Shown in pieces: positions 27,730-36,359 of a DNA stretch of 64,000 nucleotides (positions are counted from its first letter, which is position 1; each line of letters opens with the position of its first letter). This stretch comes from Trueperella bonasi (GTDB lineage Bacteria > Actinomycetota > Actinomycetes > Actinomycetales > Actinomycetaceae), in the NCBI RefSeq assembly GCF_030811535.1, contig NZ_JAUSQX010000001.1, positions 186,001-250,000 of the forward strand, written 5' to 3'. Position numbers and translations under genes: made by a program. Under the pieces are notes generated by a model. That model saw only the letters and a list, made by a program, of their open reading frames with translations, ran no database searches and was not told the DNA's origin.

Positions 27730-28593
27730 ATGGCTATGCCTTCATCTCAAGACAGTATTTTTTCACGCGACATGTACGGCCGCGACGTGCTTTCCACACC
27801 AAGTGCACCTCGCAGCCGCAAGATCCACGTTAAGAAAGGAATGGTTCTCGAAGAGCCCTCGTCCGGCTTTGTTGGCGAGGTGATGGCCGTGCGCACAGTT
27901 GCTGGCCAGTGGCAAATGGAACTAGAAGACCGGAAATATAAGCGGCGCTCTTTCCCGCTTGGTCCGGGCTATTGGTTTGAGGGCCAACCGGTAGACGTTT
28001 TGCCGCCGGCGCCCTCGTCGCAAAAGCCCGGGAGGAAAATTACGGCTTCTGGATCTTTCCATGTGGAACACGAGGCGCGCGTTGCCAAAGCTTCCCGCAT
28101 CTGGGTGGAAGGAAAACACGACGCCGAACTCATCTCAAAAATCTGGGGCTCTGACCTTGCTTATGAGGGGATCATGATCGAGGAACTCTTCGGTGCGGAC
28201 AAGCTCGAAGAGATACTCGCAGTGTTCGGCCCGACGAATGACCGGCGTGCGGGAGTTATGCTCGATCATCTTGTGGAAGGTTCGAAAGAATCGCGGATTG
28301 CCGACAAGGTTTCGGCCTTGCCGGGCGTTCTTGTGCTTGGCCACCCGTACGTCGACATCTGGCAAGCAGTCAAGCCATCGGTGATTGGGCTGCGCGCCTG
28401 GCCGGAAGTTCCTCGCGGCGAGGACATCAAGAAAGGCACGTTGGCGCGCATCGGCTGGCCACACGACACTGCGGAAGATATCGGGCTCGGTTGGAAGCGG
28501 ATTTTGGATTCTGTCCGCGACTACCGCGATCTCGAACCGGCATTCTTGGGCCGCATGGAAGAGTTGATCGATTTCGTCACCGCCGTGCCATAG
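27730..28593 (+). CDS. DUF3097-family protein
   Basis: 287 residues from the ATG at 27730 (MAMPSSQDSIFSRDMYGRDVL); longer readings run through the CIRCE region and are not real. It has an N-terminal basic/beta part with GMVLEEPSSGFVGEVMAV and a C-terminal Toprim-like portion: RIWVEGKHDAELISKIWG, MIEELFGADKLEEIL, RAGVMLDHLVEGSKE, PGVLVLGHPYVDIWQAVKP. This is the actinobacterial DUF3097 family; VEGKHDAEL and the DHLVEGSKE acid cluster suggest a Toprim fold, so nucleic-acid work is plausible but unproved. Divergent from hrcA with a 94-nt shared region. Confidence 0.85.
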   Translation: MAMPSSQDSIFSRDMYGRDVLSTPSAPRSRKIHVKKGMVLEEPSSGFVGEVMAVRTVAGQWQMELEDRKYKRRSFPLGPGYWFEGQPVDVLPPAPSSQKPGRKITASGSFHVEHEARVAKASRIWVEGKHDAELISKIWGSDLAYEGIMIEELFGADKLEEILAVFGPTNDRRAGVMLDHLVEGSKESRIADKVSALPGVLVLGHPYVDIWQAVKPSVIGLRAWPEVPRGEDIKKGTLARIGWPHDTAEDIGLGWKRILDSVRDYRDLEPAFLGRMEELIDFVTAVP

Positions 28594-28631
28594 CCAGCGG
28601 GGTCAGGACCGTCGATACGTGGAGCCTAACC

Positions 28632-28688
28632 GGGTGGAAGCCCGTCCTTGGAACTCTTCGTTTACGTTCCTGCGTACGGGCTTCCACC
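28632..28688 (+). repeat. Structured hairpin element, copy 1
   Basis: A 13-bp outer stem, GGTGGAAGCCCGT (28633-28645) with its complement (28676-28688), encloses an inner stem GGAAC/GTTCC and an 11-nt apical loop TCTTCGTTTAC. The same core occurs on the other strand at copy 2. It lies 40 nt after the DUF3097 stop and might act as its terminator, but no T-run follows. Confidence 0.75.
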
Positions 28689-28809
28689 TAGTACCCGAAT
28701 TACCAGCCCAACCTTTCGCAAACCGGGCAGGAATCAGCTATCCCGGACAGGTTAAACATGCCCGTTATAAGTGAAAAGTGCCCGCTTTGCTAAGGAAGGA
28801 CACTGCTAA

Positions 28810-28869
28810 GCGAAGGGTGGCGCTGCGCAAGGACGTAAACGAAGAGTCCCAAGCAGCGCCACCCTTCGC
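28810..28869 (-). repeat. Structured hairpin element, copy 2 (inverted)
   Basis: A 17-bp outer stem (28810-28826 with 28853-28869). Read on the minus strand, the inside is GGGAC-TCTTCGTTTAC-GTCCT, the same 11-nt apical loop as copy 1. Inner-stem pair A-T of copy 1 is G-C here, and one G-C pair is G-T, so pairing is kept. It lies 18 nt downstream of the minus-strand gene ending at 28887. Confidence 0.75.
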
Positions 28870-28886
28870 GTGCGCGCCACTTGCGA

Positions 28887-29528
28887 CTACTTCCATGCGG
28901 CATTCGGGATGAGCCGGATAATTTGCGGAGCCTTTTCAGCAATGGTCTTGAGGCGTTCAACCTGGTCTTGGCGCTTGCCGTCAAACATATAGGTCACCAT
29001 GTCATCGCGGAAGTGGGCCGCCTGCAAGCCAGGCCAGCCCACAAGAAAGCGCCGCACGTCGTCGTTCAAATAAGCTGGCACATCGCCGGCGCCCTCGTAG
29101 GTCAGCCCGTCGTCGTCGATCCGCACGAGTGCCTCTTGAAATTCAGCTTCAGTACCATCGGAACGCTGCGGAAGGTCGATCGTAAACAGCAGGTGGGTAC
29201 CAATAGACGGGGCGACGAAGGATCCCGCGCGCCACACGGGCGTGGAACGGGAGGAGGTTACGCATTCAACTCCCGCAGCCTTTTCAGTAATCGGCCAAAA
29301 ACTCGGCAAGTCGGTCGAACGCAGTTGGAACTGCGCCAAATTGTCCACCGTTTCCTTAACCCGCCAGCCCTGCGAACGCATCCGCCCCTTCAGCCGTGAT
29401 GCTTCATCCCACGTGCCGGTCGAATTCTTCGAGATAAGTGTGTGGCCCGTGTACACCAGCGGGAGTGTAACGAGAAGGACGAGCATTCCCATAACTATAT
29501 AATCTCGAACGAAAATAGCTCTCTCCAA
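28887..29528 (-). CDS. Membrane-anchored protein of unknown function
   Basis: 213 residues, no family recognised. One hydrophobic N-terminal helix (IVMGMLVLLVTLPLVYTG, residues about 11-28) anchors a mixed alpha/beta extracytoplasmic part with no clear catalytic motif; two cysteines at most. It begins at TTG (29528) immediately after the hemW stop TGA; an ATG 12 codons in (29492) is an alternative that would shorten the N-terminus before the helix. Probably cotranscribed with trmB-hemW from lepA. Confidence 0.7.
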   Translation of the reverse strand: MERAIFVRDYIVMGMLVLLVTLPLVYTGHTLISKNSTGTWDEASRLKGRMRSQGWRVKETVDNLAQFQLRSTDLPSFWPITEKAAGVECVTSSRSTPVWRAGSFVAPSIGTHLLFTIDLPQRSDGTEAEFQEALVRIDDDGLTYEGAGDVPAYLNDDVRRFLVGWPGLQAAHFRDDMVTYMFDGKRQDQVERLKTIAEKAPQIIRLIPNAAWK

Positions 29529-30695
29529 TCAGGAGTTCCACAAAGCGCGAATCACGGTATCGGCAAGAAGCCGCCCGCGCCTCGTGAGTCGAATACGCCC
29601 GGCAAGTGCAGCGCGTCCGTCAATCAGCTCATCGGCAATCAACGATGCTACGACCTGACCGGGCGTGTGGTCAGGAACGAGGATACCCTCTCGGAGGCGA
29701 ATTCCAAGCATGATGTCTTCCTCTAACCGCTCCTGCGCGGATAAGGTCTCTCCCCCGCCTATGGCGAACTCGCCGTTTTCCAGTTTTCCGGTGTATGCGA
29801 CGGGGTGTTTGACGTTCCAAAATCTGGAGCCGTCGACGTGCGAATGCGCACCCGGCCCGAATCCCCACCAGTTGGCGTTGCGCCAGTAGGCGCGGTTGTG
29901 CTGAGACTGGCGGCCCGGCTTGGCCCAGTTTGATACCTCATACCATTCGTAGCCAGCAGCGCTGAACAGATCGTCGGCTAGTTCATATTTCTCCGCCAGG
30001 TCATCAGGGTCAGGCTCCGGTAGCTCTCCGCGGCTGACCTGGGCGCCCATCTTTGTGCCCTGTTCTATCGTTAAGCCGTATGCGGAAATGTGTTCGGGAT
30101 CCAGCGAGATCGCCGTTTCGACGGAGGCCCGCCAATCGTCCAGAGATTCACCGGGTGCTCCGTAGATAATGTCGACTGAAAAATCGAGCCCAAGTTCACG
30201 CGCCCAACGCGTCACGTTTTCCACCTGTCCGGGTGTATGGGAACGATCAAGAACCTCCAGAACATGCGCACGAGCCGATTGCATTCCGAAAGAAAACCGC
30301 GTGAAACCTGCCTCTTGGAGCGCGGCCAGATCGGCCTTGGTCACGGTATCGGGATTCGCCTCAGTGGTGACTTCCCCGATCGGTTCACCAAACGTGGCGC
30401 CAAGAGCACCGAGAATAAGGGCTAGGTCCGCAGCAGGTAGCATGGTTGGGGTTCCACCACCGAAAAACACGGTTTTTAACGGCGTGGCAGGCCGTAGGAT
30501 CTGCCCCGCCTTCTCGATTTCTCGCACGATCGTTTTCGCGAATTGATTAGCGCTTGCTCCCCCACCGAAGTCAAGATTGGTATAGGTGTTGAAATCGCAA
30601 TACCCGCACCGCACCGAACAAAATGGGATGTGCACGTAGGCCGAAAAATCCTCGACTTCACCCCCGATGTGCTGCAGATCAAACGGCTTAGCCAC
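29529..30695 (-). CDS. hemW: Radical SAM haem chaperone HemW (coproporphyrinogen III oxidase-like)
   Basis: 388 residues from GTG at 30695, overlapping the trmB stop by 8 nt. Radical SAM motif HIPFCSVRCGYCDF (CxxxCxxC) near residue 20, FFGGGTPTML for the GGE-like SAM motif, EANPDTVTKADLAALQEAGFTRFSFGMQS, SVDIIYGAPGESLDDW, and the HemW C-terminal domain with GFGPGAHSHV. HemW delivers haem; it lacks the CPDH-specific residues of HemN. Its place between lepA and hrcA is the standard one. Confidence 0.9.
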   Translation of the reverse strand: MAKPFDLQHIGGEVEDFSAYVHIPFCSVRCGYCDFNTYTNLDFGGGASANQFAKTIVREIEKAGQILRPATPLKTVFFGGGTPTMLPAADLALILGALGATFGEPIGEVTTEANPDTVTKADLAALQEAGFTRFSFGMQSARAHVLEVLDRSHTPGQVENVTRWARELGLDFSVDIIYGAPGESLDDWRASVETAISLDPEHISAYGLTIEQGTKMGAQVSRGELPEPDPDDLAEKYELADDLFSAAGYEWYEVSNWAKPGRQSQHNRAYWRNANWWGFGPGAHSHVDGSRFWNVKHPVAYTGKLENGEFAIGGGETLSAQERLEEDIMLGIRLREGILVPDHTPGQVVASLIADELIDGRAALAGRIRLTRRGRLLADTVIRALWNS

Positions 30696-31464
30696 TGACC
30701 CGAATCGCTTCGATATCGTAAATCTTTCGCCCGGCCTCAATACCCCGGCGCTCAAATCGGGTCATCACGCGCCCCTGCCAGCGATCGGCAAAGCCGCCTT
30801 GATACTGGCCTTGATCAGCTGGATCGGGGTTTTTTAACGAGAACGGATTGCGAAACTGGGGGCTATTGTGAACGACGTCGCGCATCTGCCAGGCGTAGTC
30901 CGCCCAATCCGTCGCCATCCGCCACGTGCCGCCCACCTCAAGGACGAGCGCCGCCGTCGTCCCGAATTCATCACTGACTAGGCGCCGCTTGTGATGACGC
31001 TTCTTGCGCCACGGATCGGGGAAAAACGTCCACAGCTCACGTGCACGTTGATTTTGATTTTCGCCCTCGCGGAACAAAATCGGAAGTGCCTGCGCAGCAT
31101 CTACCTCCATCAGGCGTACGTTGTGTACTCCCGCACGGACGGCAGCATTAACGCACCTCGCCACGCCGGGCGCCCAGGCTTCTAACGCAAGAAAGTTCCA
31201 TTCGGGGCGATCGAGCGCGGCGGCAATCGTTTGTTCGCCAGAGCCGGGCCCAATTTCGACGACCAGCGGCCCCCGCCTACCGAATGCGGCCTCAAGATCT
31301 ATGGATGCATCTTCGGCGATCGTTGTTTGCGCTGGCCCTTCCGGGTAGTCGATAACGTATCGCGAGCCGTGCTTTTCCATGACGGCATCGTACTTATCCC
31401 CAAGTCGCGAACCGCGCCGGGTAAAGGACCGAATCCGTCCGTAATTCGGGTGTTGCTCGCTCAT
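30688..31464 (-). CDS. trmB: tRNA (guanine-46-N7)-methyltransferase
   Basis: 258 residues from the ATG at 31464 ([21 protein letters not shown]). [16 protein letters not shown] is the SAM-binding motif [15 protein letters not shown] motif II, and [25 protein letters not shown] the TrmB signature near residue 165. It places m7G46 in the variable loop of tRNAs. ATGA overlap with lepA upstream, and hemW begins inside its end. Confidence 0.94.
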   Translation of the reverse strand: MSEQHPNYGRIRSFTRRGSRLGDKYDAVMEKHGSRYVIDYPEGPAQTTIAEDASIDLEAAFGRRGPLVVEIGPGSGEQTIAAALDRPEWNFLALEAWAPGVARCVNAAVRAGVHNVRLMEVDAAQALPILFREGENQNQRARELWTFFPDPWRKKRHHKRRLVSDEFGTTAALVLEVGGTWRMATDWADYAWQMRDVVHNSPQFRNPFSLKNPDPADQGQYQGGFADRWQGRVMTRFERRGIEAGRKIYDIEAIRVSG

Positions 31465-33320
31465 TTTTTCTTCGACTCCGGCATATCGGAGGAAAGCGCG
31501 GCGACGAAGGCTTCCTGGGGCACATCCACGCGGCCGATAGACTTCATGCGCTTCTTGCCTTCCTTCTGCTTCTCCAGCAGTTTGCGCTTTCGTGAAATAT
31601 CGCCGCCATAGCACTTGGCGAGCATGTCTTTACGCAGCGCGCGAATGGTTTCGCGGGCGATAATTCGGGAACCGATCGCCGCCTGAACCGGGATCTCGAA
31701 CTGCTGCCGAGGGATCAGCTCTTTGAGCTTCCCAGTCATTTCCACGCCGTATCGGTAAGCATCATCACGGTGAACGATTGCGGAAAACGCATCGACCTTC
31801 TCACCGTTGAGAAGAATGTCAACCTTAACCAAGTCCGCTTCTTGCTCGCCTTCTTCCTTATAGTCGAGTGAAGCATAGCCGCGCGTACGCGATTTGAGCT
31901 GGTCAAAGAAGTCGGTCACAATCTCGGCGAGCGGCAACCGGTAGCGGAGCTCCACGCGATCTTCAGAAAGGTAATCCATCCCCTGCAAACTACCTCGGCG
32001 CTGCTGGCTCAGATCCATCGTTGCGCCCACGTAGTCCGACGGCGTCAAAATCGTTGCGTTGACCATCGGTTCGTAAATGGTTTGGATCTTACCTTCGGGG
32101 AACTCCGATGGATTGGAGACGATATATTCCTCACCACCTTCGGCAATCACTCGGTAGACAACAGACGGAGCTGTTGCGATGAGATCAAGATCGAATTCAC
32201 GCTCCAAGCGCTCGGTGATAATCTCCAGATGGAGCAGGCCAAGGAAGCCACACCGGTAGCCAAAGCCAAGCGCAACCGAATTTTCTGGTTCGTAAGTAAG
32301 AGCAGCATCGTTCAGCTTCAGCTTGTCAAGGGCGTCTCTGAGTGCCGGGTAGTCTGAACCATCAATCGGGTAAATCCCGGAGAACACCATGGGCTTCGGG
32401 TCGCGATATCCCGGCAATGGCTCGGCGGCCGGTTTGCGAGCATCGGTCACGGTATCGCCAACTCGAGACTGGCGTACCTCCTTCACCCCCGTAATGAGGT
32501 AGCCGACCTCACCGGCGCCAAGCCCCGCTGCCGGTTTTGGCTCGGGTGAGATGACGCCAATTTCAAGGAGCTCATGATCGGTGTGTGTCGACATCATTTG
32601 CACCTTTTGGCGCGGCTGAAGGTTTCCATCCACCACGCGCACGTAAGTAACGACGCCGCGGTAGGAGTCGTAAACCGAATCGAAAATCATCGCCCGGGCT
32701 TCGCCGTCGGGCTCACCGCCGGGCGCGGGAATTTCATGGATGATTCGATCCAAAAGCTCCTCAACGCCCTCGCCTGTCTTACCCGAAACTCGTAGAACGT
32801 CACCGGGGTCAACGCCAAGAAGGCCCCCTATTTCAGCCGCAAATTTGTCTGGATTCGCGGCTGGCAAGTCAATCTTGTTGAGAACCGGAATGATCGTCAG
32901 ATCGTTTTCTATTGCCATGTACAAATTGGCCAATGTTTGTGCCTCGATACCCTGGGCGGCATCAACGAGCAGAATCGCTCCCTCACACGCGGCCAAGGAA
33001 CGAGACACCTCATAAGCGAAATCCACGTGCCCGGGCGTATCGATCATGTTCAGAACATACGCTTCACCATCTACCGACCACGGCATTCGAACGGCTTGCG
33101 ACTTAATAGTGATACCGCGTTCGCGTTCGATATCCATCCGATCGAGATATTGCGCGCGCATCTCCCGTGCCGTAACGATATCGGTTAACTGCAGCATGCG
33201 ATCGGCAAGGGTGGACTTGCCGTGATCAATATGGGCAATGATGCAGAAATTACGGATCCGCTCCTGGTCCGTCGTCGACGGTTGGATCTCTTTTAACTCC
33301 GCGGCGTTTGAAACTGGCAC
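31461..33320 (-). CDS. lepA: Elongation factor 4 (LepA)
   Basis: 619 residues from GTG at 33320, with AAGGAG four bases upstream. GTPase motifs [15 protein letters not shown] near residue 27, [30 protein letters not shown]; then the EF-G-like domains and the LepA-specific C-terminus ([11 protein letters not shown]). EF4 back-translocates stalled ribosomes and helps 30S biogenesis. It heads the run lepA-trmB-hemW and diverges from the membrane-protein gene to its right. Confidence 0.96.
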   Translation of the reverse strand: MPVSNAAELKEIQPSTTDQERIRNFCIIAHIDHGKSTLADRMLQLTDIVTAREMRAQYLDRMDIERERGITIKSQAVRMPWSVDGEAYVLNMIDTPGHVDFAYEVSRSLAACEGAILLVDAAQGIEAQTLANLYMAIENDLTIIPVLNKIDLPAANPDKFAAEIGGLLGVDPGDVLRVSGKTGEGVEELLDRIIHEIPAPGGEPDGEARAMIFDSVYDSYRGVVTYVRVVDGNLQPRQKVQMMSTHTDHELLEIGVISPEPKPAAGLGAGEVGYLITGVKEVRQSRVGDTVTDARKPAAEPLPGYRDPKPMVFSGIYPIDGSDYPALRDALDKLKLNDAALTYEPENSVALGFGYRCGFLGLLHLEIITERLEREFDLDLIATAPSVVYRVIAEGGEEYIVSNPSEFPEGKIQTIYEPMVNATILTPSDYVGATMDLSQQRRGSLQGMDYLSEDRVELRYRLPLAEIVTDFFDQLKSRTRGYASLDYKEEGEQEADLVKVDILLNGEKVDAFSAIVHRDDAYRYGVEMTGKLKELIPRQQFEIPVQAAIGSRIIARETIRALRKDMLAKCYGGDISRKRKLLEKQKEGKKRMKSIGRVDVPQEAFVAALSSDMPESKKK

Positions 33321-33451
33321 GAAACTCCTTACGATAGTCGTGCACAACACTACCAGCGCTATGTGAACCCACGGTCATTCAAACATGTGAATTTTGGCGT
33401 CCCGTGACACACTTAAACCATGAACTGGAAAGACGTGAGGAAGGCTGGCAG

Positions 33452-34084
33452 GTGAGTATCGGCGCCGGATCGATGAACTTATTCTTACCCGTTATTGAGC
33501 GGGTATCTCGGCTACCGGGGAAAGCGCTCGTCGCGCTCGCGTCGGTGGGCAACTTAATCTTGCTCGTCATCGGGTGGTTTGCCGGCCAGCGCCACGGTGG
33601 ATTTGGTGGCTGGTTCCCGTTTGGCGCGGCCGTAATATTTTCTGCCGTTCTCATTTTCTTTGCAATCCGCCGCCACCGGCTCGAAGTTCGTATCGATGGG
33701 TACATGCTAGCCGCCGCTTCCAAGTACACCGGCACAGGCCGTACGCCGGATGAAGGGGAAACTTCGGATAACATCGTAGTCATCGACGAAGAAGGAAGGG
33801 TTATTCCAGGTCCGAATCGGGAAGGGCTACTGGCAGAAGCCGAGCTACGTGAAAGTCGAGAGCGCCAGCGTGCAGCAGAAGTGGAAGCCGCTCATGTGAA
33901 AAATACTCCTTTGGCCAGACTTGAGGCCGCACAGCGTGCGGCAATCGCCGCAGCCGGTGGTGTCGAAAAGGTTCCGCATTTGAAAGATGATTTACGCTGG
34001 ACACTCCTCAGCGCGGGCCTTACTCTCCTCTCACTTCCCTTCATCGGTTTCCTCATCATCGTCGCTGTACTTCTCTGGTTTTAA
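33452..34084 (+). CDS. Membrane protein of unknown function
   Basis: 210 residues from the GTG at 33452, chosen because GAGGAAGG lies seven to eight bases upstream. Two adjacent membrane helices near 25-45 and 54-72 are followed by a soluble part (VIDEEGRVIPGPNREGLLAEAELRESRERQRAAEVEAAHV, probably coiled coil) and a C-terminal hydrophobic end (LLSLPFIGFLIIVAVLLWF). No family recognised. First of three plus-strand genes between lepA and csbD. Confidence 0.75.
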   Translation: MSIGAGSMNLFLPVIERVSRLPGKALVALASVGNLILLVIGWFAGQRHGGFGGWFPFGAAVIFSAVLIFFAIRRHRLEVRIDGYMLAAASKYTGTGRTPDEGETSDNIVVIDEEGRVIPGPNREGLLAEAELRESRERQRAAEVEAAHVKNTPLARLEAAQRAAIAAAGGVEKVPHLKDDLRWTLLSAGLTLLSLPFIGFLIIVAVLLWF

Positions 34085-34114
34085 ACCCGGCAGCGTAACT
34101 CAGCCGTGACGGCG

Positions 34115-34127
34115 TAGGATTGAAATT
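34115..34127 (+). promoter_or_regulatory. Possible -10 box for a leaderless PH-domain gene
   Basis: TAGGAT (34115-34120) ends seven bases before the ATG at 34128. The upstream -35 is weak. Same TANNNT-to-ATG spacing as at the leuA leader and the HIT gene. Confidence 0.35.
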
Positions 34128-34610
34128 ATGGACATTCCTGAAGATATCCTCGAAAAGGGTGACGTGGCGCGCAGTCACGTGCGCGAGCACCCCAAAGCAC
34201 TCCTTGGAAATATTCTGGGGTGTTTTCTGACGATACTCACCGTCATTTTAGCAATAGTTTTTCTACCCGCTTCGCTGTATCCATGGGCTCACTGGGCGAT
34301 TGCGATTACAGGTGCAATTCTGATCATTTTAGTTTTCGTACACCCGGTTATTCAGTGGTCGACTTCCACCTACACAATTACAGACAAGCGGCTTATTGCG
34401 CGCTCGGGGGTCGTGAAAAAATCGATCACTGAAATATCTCGCTCAGCCATCCGGGAGGCGGAGGTGGAAAGCGACGTCGTAGATCAGCTCTTCGATTCTG
34501 GCGCGCTCATCGTAGAGCTCGACGACGGCCGAAAAGTTACCTTCCGCCACGTGCCCGCAGTTGATGACTTCCGCGCACTGTTAATGGCCGAGCCCGAACA
34601 GGAGAGCTAG
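34128..34610 (+). CDS. Bacterial PH-domain (YdbS-like) membrane protein
   Basis: 160 residues. Two closely spaced helices (about 26-47 and 52-72) are followed by a bPH2 domain: TSTYTITDKRLIARSGVVKKSITEISRSAIREAEVESDVVDQLFDSGALIVELDDGRKVTFRHVPAVDDFRALLM. Such proteins sit in the inner membrane with the PH fold in the cytoplasm; the function is mostly unknown. Its stop is followed directly by the ATG of the PemK-like gene. Confidence 0.85.
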   Translation: MDIPEDILEKGDVARSHVREHPKALLGNILGCFLTILTVILAIVFLPASLYPWAHWAIAITGAILIILVFVHPVIQWSTSTYTITDKRLIARSGVVKKSITEISRSAIREAEVESDVVDQLFDSGALIVELDDGRKVTFRHVPAVDDFRALLMAEPEQES

Positions 34611-35204
34611 ATGTCATTCGTTAATTCTCTCAAGCGGGTGGCCACCCGCTTAGGCACCCAGGTTGGACGAGATTTAACCCGCGGGGCGCGCCAAAAGCGC
34701 GGACAGCGCACGCGAGCTGGCCTGCGTTTCAGGCGCGAAGCTCAATCCTCAGTTCACCGCCAGACGCCAGAATTACCCGGCCCACGTGAACGGGCGATCG
34801 AATATGACATCGAGCGCTACGGCCTACCTGATTTTGACTACCGGCCAGAACGAAATGGCGCACCCGATCCCGGTGAAGTTGTTTGGACCTGGGTGCCGTT
34901 CGATGAAAATGACGGCCGCGGAAAAGATCGCCCAGTTTTGGTGTTGGCGGATACTGACGAACACGTGATTTTTGGGCAAATGACCTCTAAAGACAACACG
35001 CGTGATGCACAGTGGGAGGCCAAATGGGGCCGCCACTGGATGGACGTCGGATCTGGGAAATGGGATCGGAAAGGGCGTCCCTCAGAAGTGCGGCTTGACA
35101 GACTTCTGATCGCACACATGGATCAGATACGCCGGGAAGGCTCGTTTCTTCGCGAAGACATTTTCGCGGATGTTGTGCGAGCGCTAAAAAATCTGCACGG
35201 GTAG
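34611..35204 (+). CDS. PemK/MazF-like protein without a partner antitoxin
   Basis: 197 residues. A strongly basic N-terminal extension (about 1-45, R/K-rich) precedes a PemK/MazF-like domain: PGEVVWTWVPFDENDGRGKDRPVLVLA (about 85-115) is the sequence that starts the MazF barrel, followed by VIFGQMTSKDN, VRLDRLLIAHMDQIRRE. Classical MazF proteins are mRNA interferases paired with an upstream antitoxin; the upstream gene here codes for a PH-domain protein and none lies downstream. A chromosomal PemK-like role other than toxin is likely. It is read right after the PH gene. Confidence 0.75.
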   Translation: MSFVNSLKRVATRLGTQVGRDLTRGARQKRGQRTRAGLRFRREAQSSVHRQTPELPGPRERAIEYDIERYGLPDFDYRPERNGAPDPGEVVWTWVPFDENDGRGKDRPVLVLADTDEHVIFGQMTSKDNTRDAQWEAKWGRHWMDVGSGKWDRKGRPSEVRLDRLLIAHMDQIRREGSFLREDIFADVVRALKNLHG

Positions 35205-35378
35205 TGCAGTTGGCCGAGATTTCCGTTCACTCCTGCGGATCGCGTTCACAGCCAACATTGTGCGCAGAGCGCAAACCGGTTCGTTTCTAGCCAATTTTCA
35301 GGTTCTTCCAAGCTCGAGACACTAAATTATGACGAGTAAGAAGATCAAGAATCTAAAACGCACTAATAAGGAGACAAT

Positions 35379-35594
35379 ATGGGCTTCACGGATGACATCA
35401 AGCATGGCGCTGAGAGCGTAGCAGGCAAGGCTAAGGAAGCCTTTGGCAAGCTCACCGACGACAAGTCGACCGAGTTCGACGGTAAGAAGGACCAGGCGTC
35501 GGCCGACGTCAAGGACACGGCGAGCGACGTCAAGGACAGCGCCAAGGAGAAGGCTGTCGAAGTCGAAGAAAAGCTAACTGACGACGAGAACTAA
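35379..35594 (+). CDS. CsbD-like stress protein
   Basis: 71 residues, very acidic and lysine-rich, with no hydrophobic core: GFTDDIKHGAESVAGKAKEAFGKLTDDKS is the CsbD pattern, followed by repeats of VKDxASD / VKDSAKE. CsbD-family proteins are general stress proteins of unknown mode. AAGGAGAC precedes the ATG. The 174 nt before it hold no other gene; a TAAATT box lies near 35325. A large hairpin terminator follows. Confidence 0.82.
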   Translation: MGFTDDIKHGAESVAGKAKEAFGKLTDDKSTEFDGKKDQASADVKDTASDVKDSAKEKAVEVEEKLTDDEN

Positions 35595-35615
35595 ATCGGA
35601 TCAGACCTAAAATAC

Positions 35616-35679
35616 GCGACGCCGTAAAAGTGAGCAGATACACGCAAAAGTGCGCGTAGATGCGCTTTTACGGCGTCGC
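35616..35679 (+). terminator. Long hairpin after the CsbD-like gene
   Basis: A perfect 15-bp stem, GCGACGCCGTAAAAG (35616-35630) with its complement (35665-35679), encloses a 34-nt loop with minor internal pairing. It lies 22 nt after the stop codon. Its 3' arm contains TTTACG, which doubles as a possible -35 for rpsT. Confidence 0.65.
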
Positions 35680-35695
35680 CGTGTTTGCTAAAGTA
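35668..35695 (+). promoter_or_regulatory. Possible rpsT promoter
   Basis: -35 TTTACG begins at about 35668 within the hairpin's 3' arm, spacer 16 nt, -10 TAAAGT at about 35690-35695. The leader of about 140 nt before rpsT has no ORF. Confidence 0.4.
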
Positions 35696-35837
35696 GCCTA
35701 TTGGACTTTGAACCTGGTCGGGTGAAAGGTCCGGTCATCTTCCTTTACCACGGGCGCCCCACGCCTCAGTCCGGAGATGACAAGCCCTCACCGACCGAGG
35801 CCCATGCGGCCACCAAACAAAACGAAAGAGTTATCCA

Positions 35838-36104
35838 GTGGCAAACATTAAGTCCCAGATCAAGCGAAACAAGACCAACGAAAAGCGTCGCGTCCGCAAC
35901 CAGGCTTACAAGACCGAGGTTCGCACGCTCATCCGCAAGACTCGCGAAGCAGTCGAAGCGGGTAACGTTGAAGAAGCTCAGGAAGCGCTTCGCGTTGCGA
36001 GCCGCAAGCTCGACAAGGCTGTTTCCAAGGGAGTTCTGCACAGGAACAACGCGGCTAACCGCAAGTCTAAGCTTGCCAAGCTGGTCGCAACGATCGAAGG
36101 CTAA
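35838..36104 (+). CDS. rpsT: 30S ribosomal protein S20
   Basis: 88 residues starting at GTG (35838; [18 protein letters not shown]), AAAGAG upstream. Full bS20 sequence: [47 protein letters not shown]. It binds 16S rRNA in the 30S body. In many actinobacteria it lies opposite holA; here the pnt genes sit in between. Confidence 0.97.
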   Translation: MANIKSQIKRNKTNEKRRVRNQAYKTEVRTLIRKTREAVEAGNVEEAQEALRVASRKLDKAVSKGVLHRNNAANRKSKLAKLVATIEG

Positions 36105-36123
36105 ACTCGTCGTCATTGTACGG

Positions 36124-36154
36124 GAGGGCGGACCATGTGGTCCGCCCTCTTTTT
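36124..36154 (+). terminator. rpsT terminator
   Basis: GAGGGCGGACC pairs with GGTCCGCCCTC around a short loop (36124-36149), followed at once by TTTTT (36150-36154). A clear intrinsic terminator 20 nt after the rpsT stop. Confidence 0.93.
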
Positions 36155-36303
36155 CGTCAGCTATTTTGGCGTTCACCTCTCTTTTCATTGCCGCCTGCTC
36201 CACCGGCGAAAGTGGCGGCGCACCACCAAACTGAGCCGGAACTCAACGCTGTTCCGGAGGTCGGAGTGCCGTATTACTTCGGCCCTGGGACGGTATAGGC
36301 AGA
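36155..36303 (+). other. Gap after rpsT with a possible lipoprotein gene remnant
   Basis: About 150 nt with no intact ORF. In one frame the sequence reads AILAFTSLFIAACSTGESG (from about 36161), a lipobox-like stretch, then a stop; in the +1 frame it continues QTEPELNAVPEVGVPYY and stops at 36298. No usable start codon lies before the first part. It could be a decayed small lipoprotein gene or a chance match. Confidence 0.3.
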
Positions 36304-36338
36304 CTGAACCCGAGCAAACACAAAGCGTGTGGGTTCAG
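36304..36338 (-). terminator. Hairpin after pntB
   Basis: CTGAACCC (36304-36311) pairs with GGGTTCAG (36331-36338), with an inner ACAC/GTGT stem. It lies 22 nt after the pntB stop. No T-run follows, so it may only stall or protect the 3' end. Confidence 0.5.
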
Positions 36339-36359
36339 CGAATTTACTGAACCTAACCG

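Noticed and set aside
33420-33455. Small ORF MNWKDVRKAGR whose stop overlaps the GTG at 33452
   Set aside because: Its codons are mainly the ribosome-binding region of the membrane-protein gene; no promoter or ribosome site of its own is visible, so a leader peptide is not supported.
35332-35420. Overlapping 29-codon ORF starting before the CsbD-like gene
   Set aside because: Its end runs in another frame inside the CsbD-like gene, and the AAGGAG lies before the CsbD ATG, not this one.
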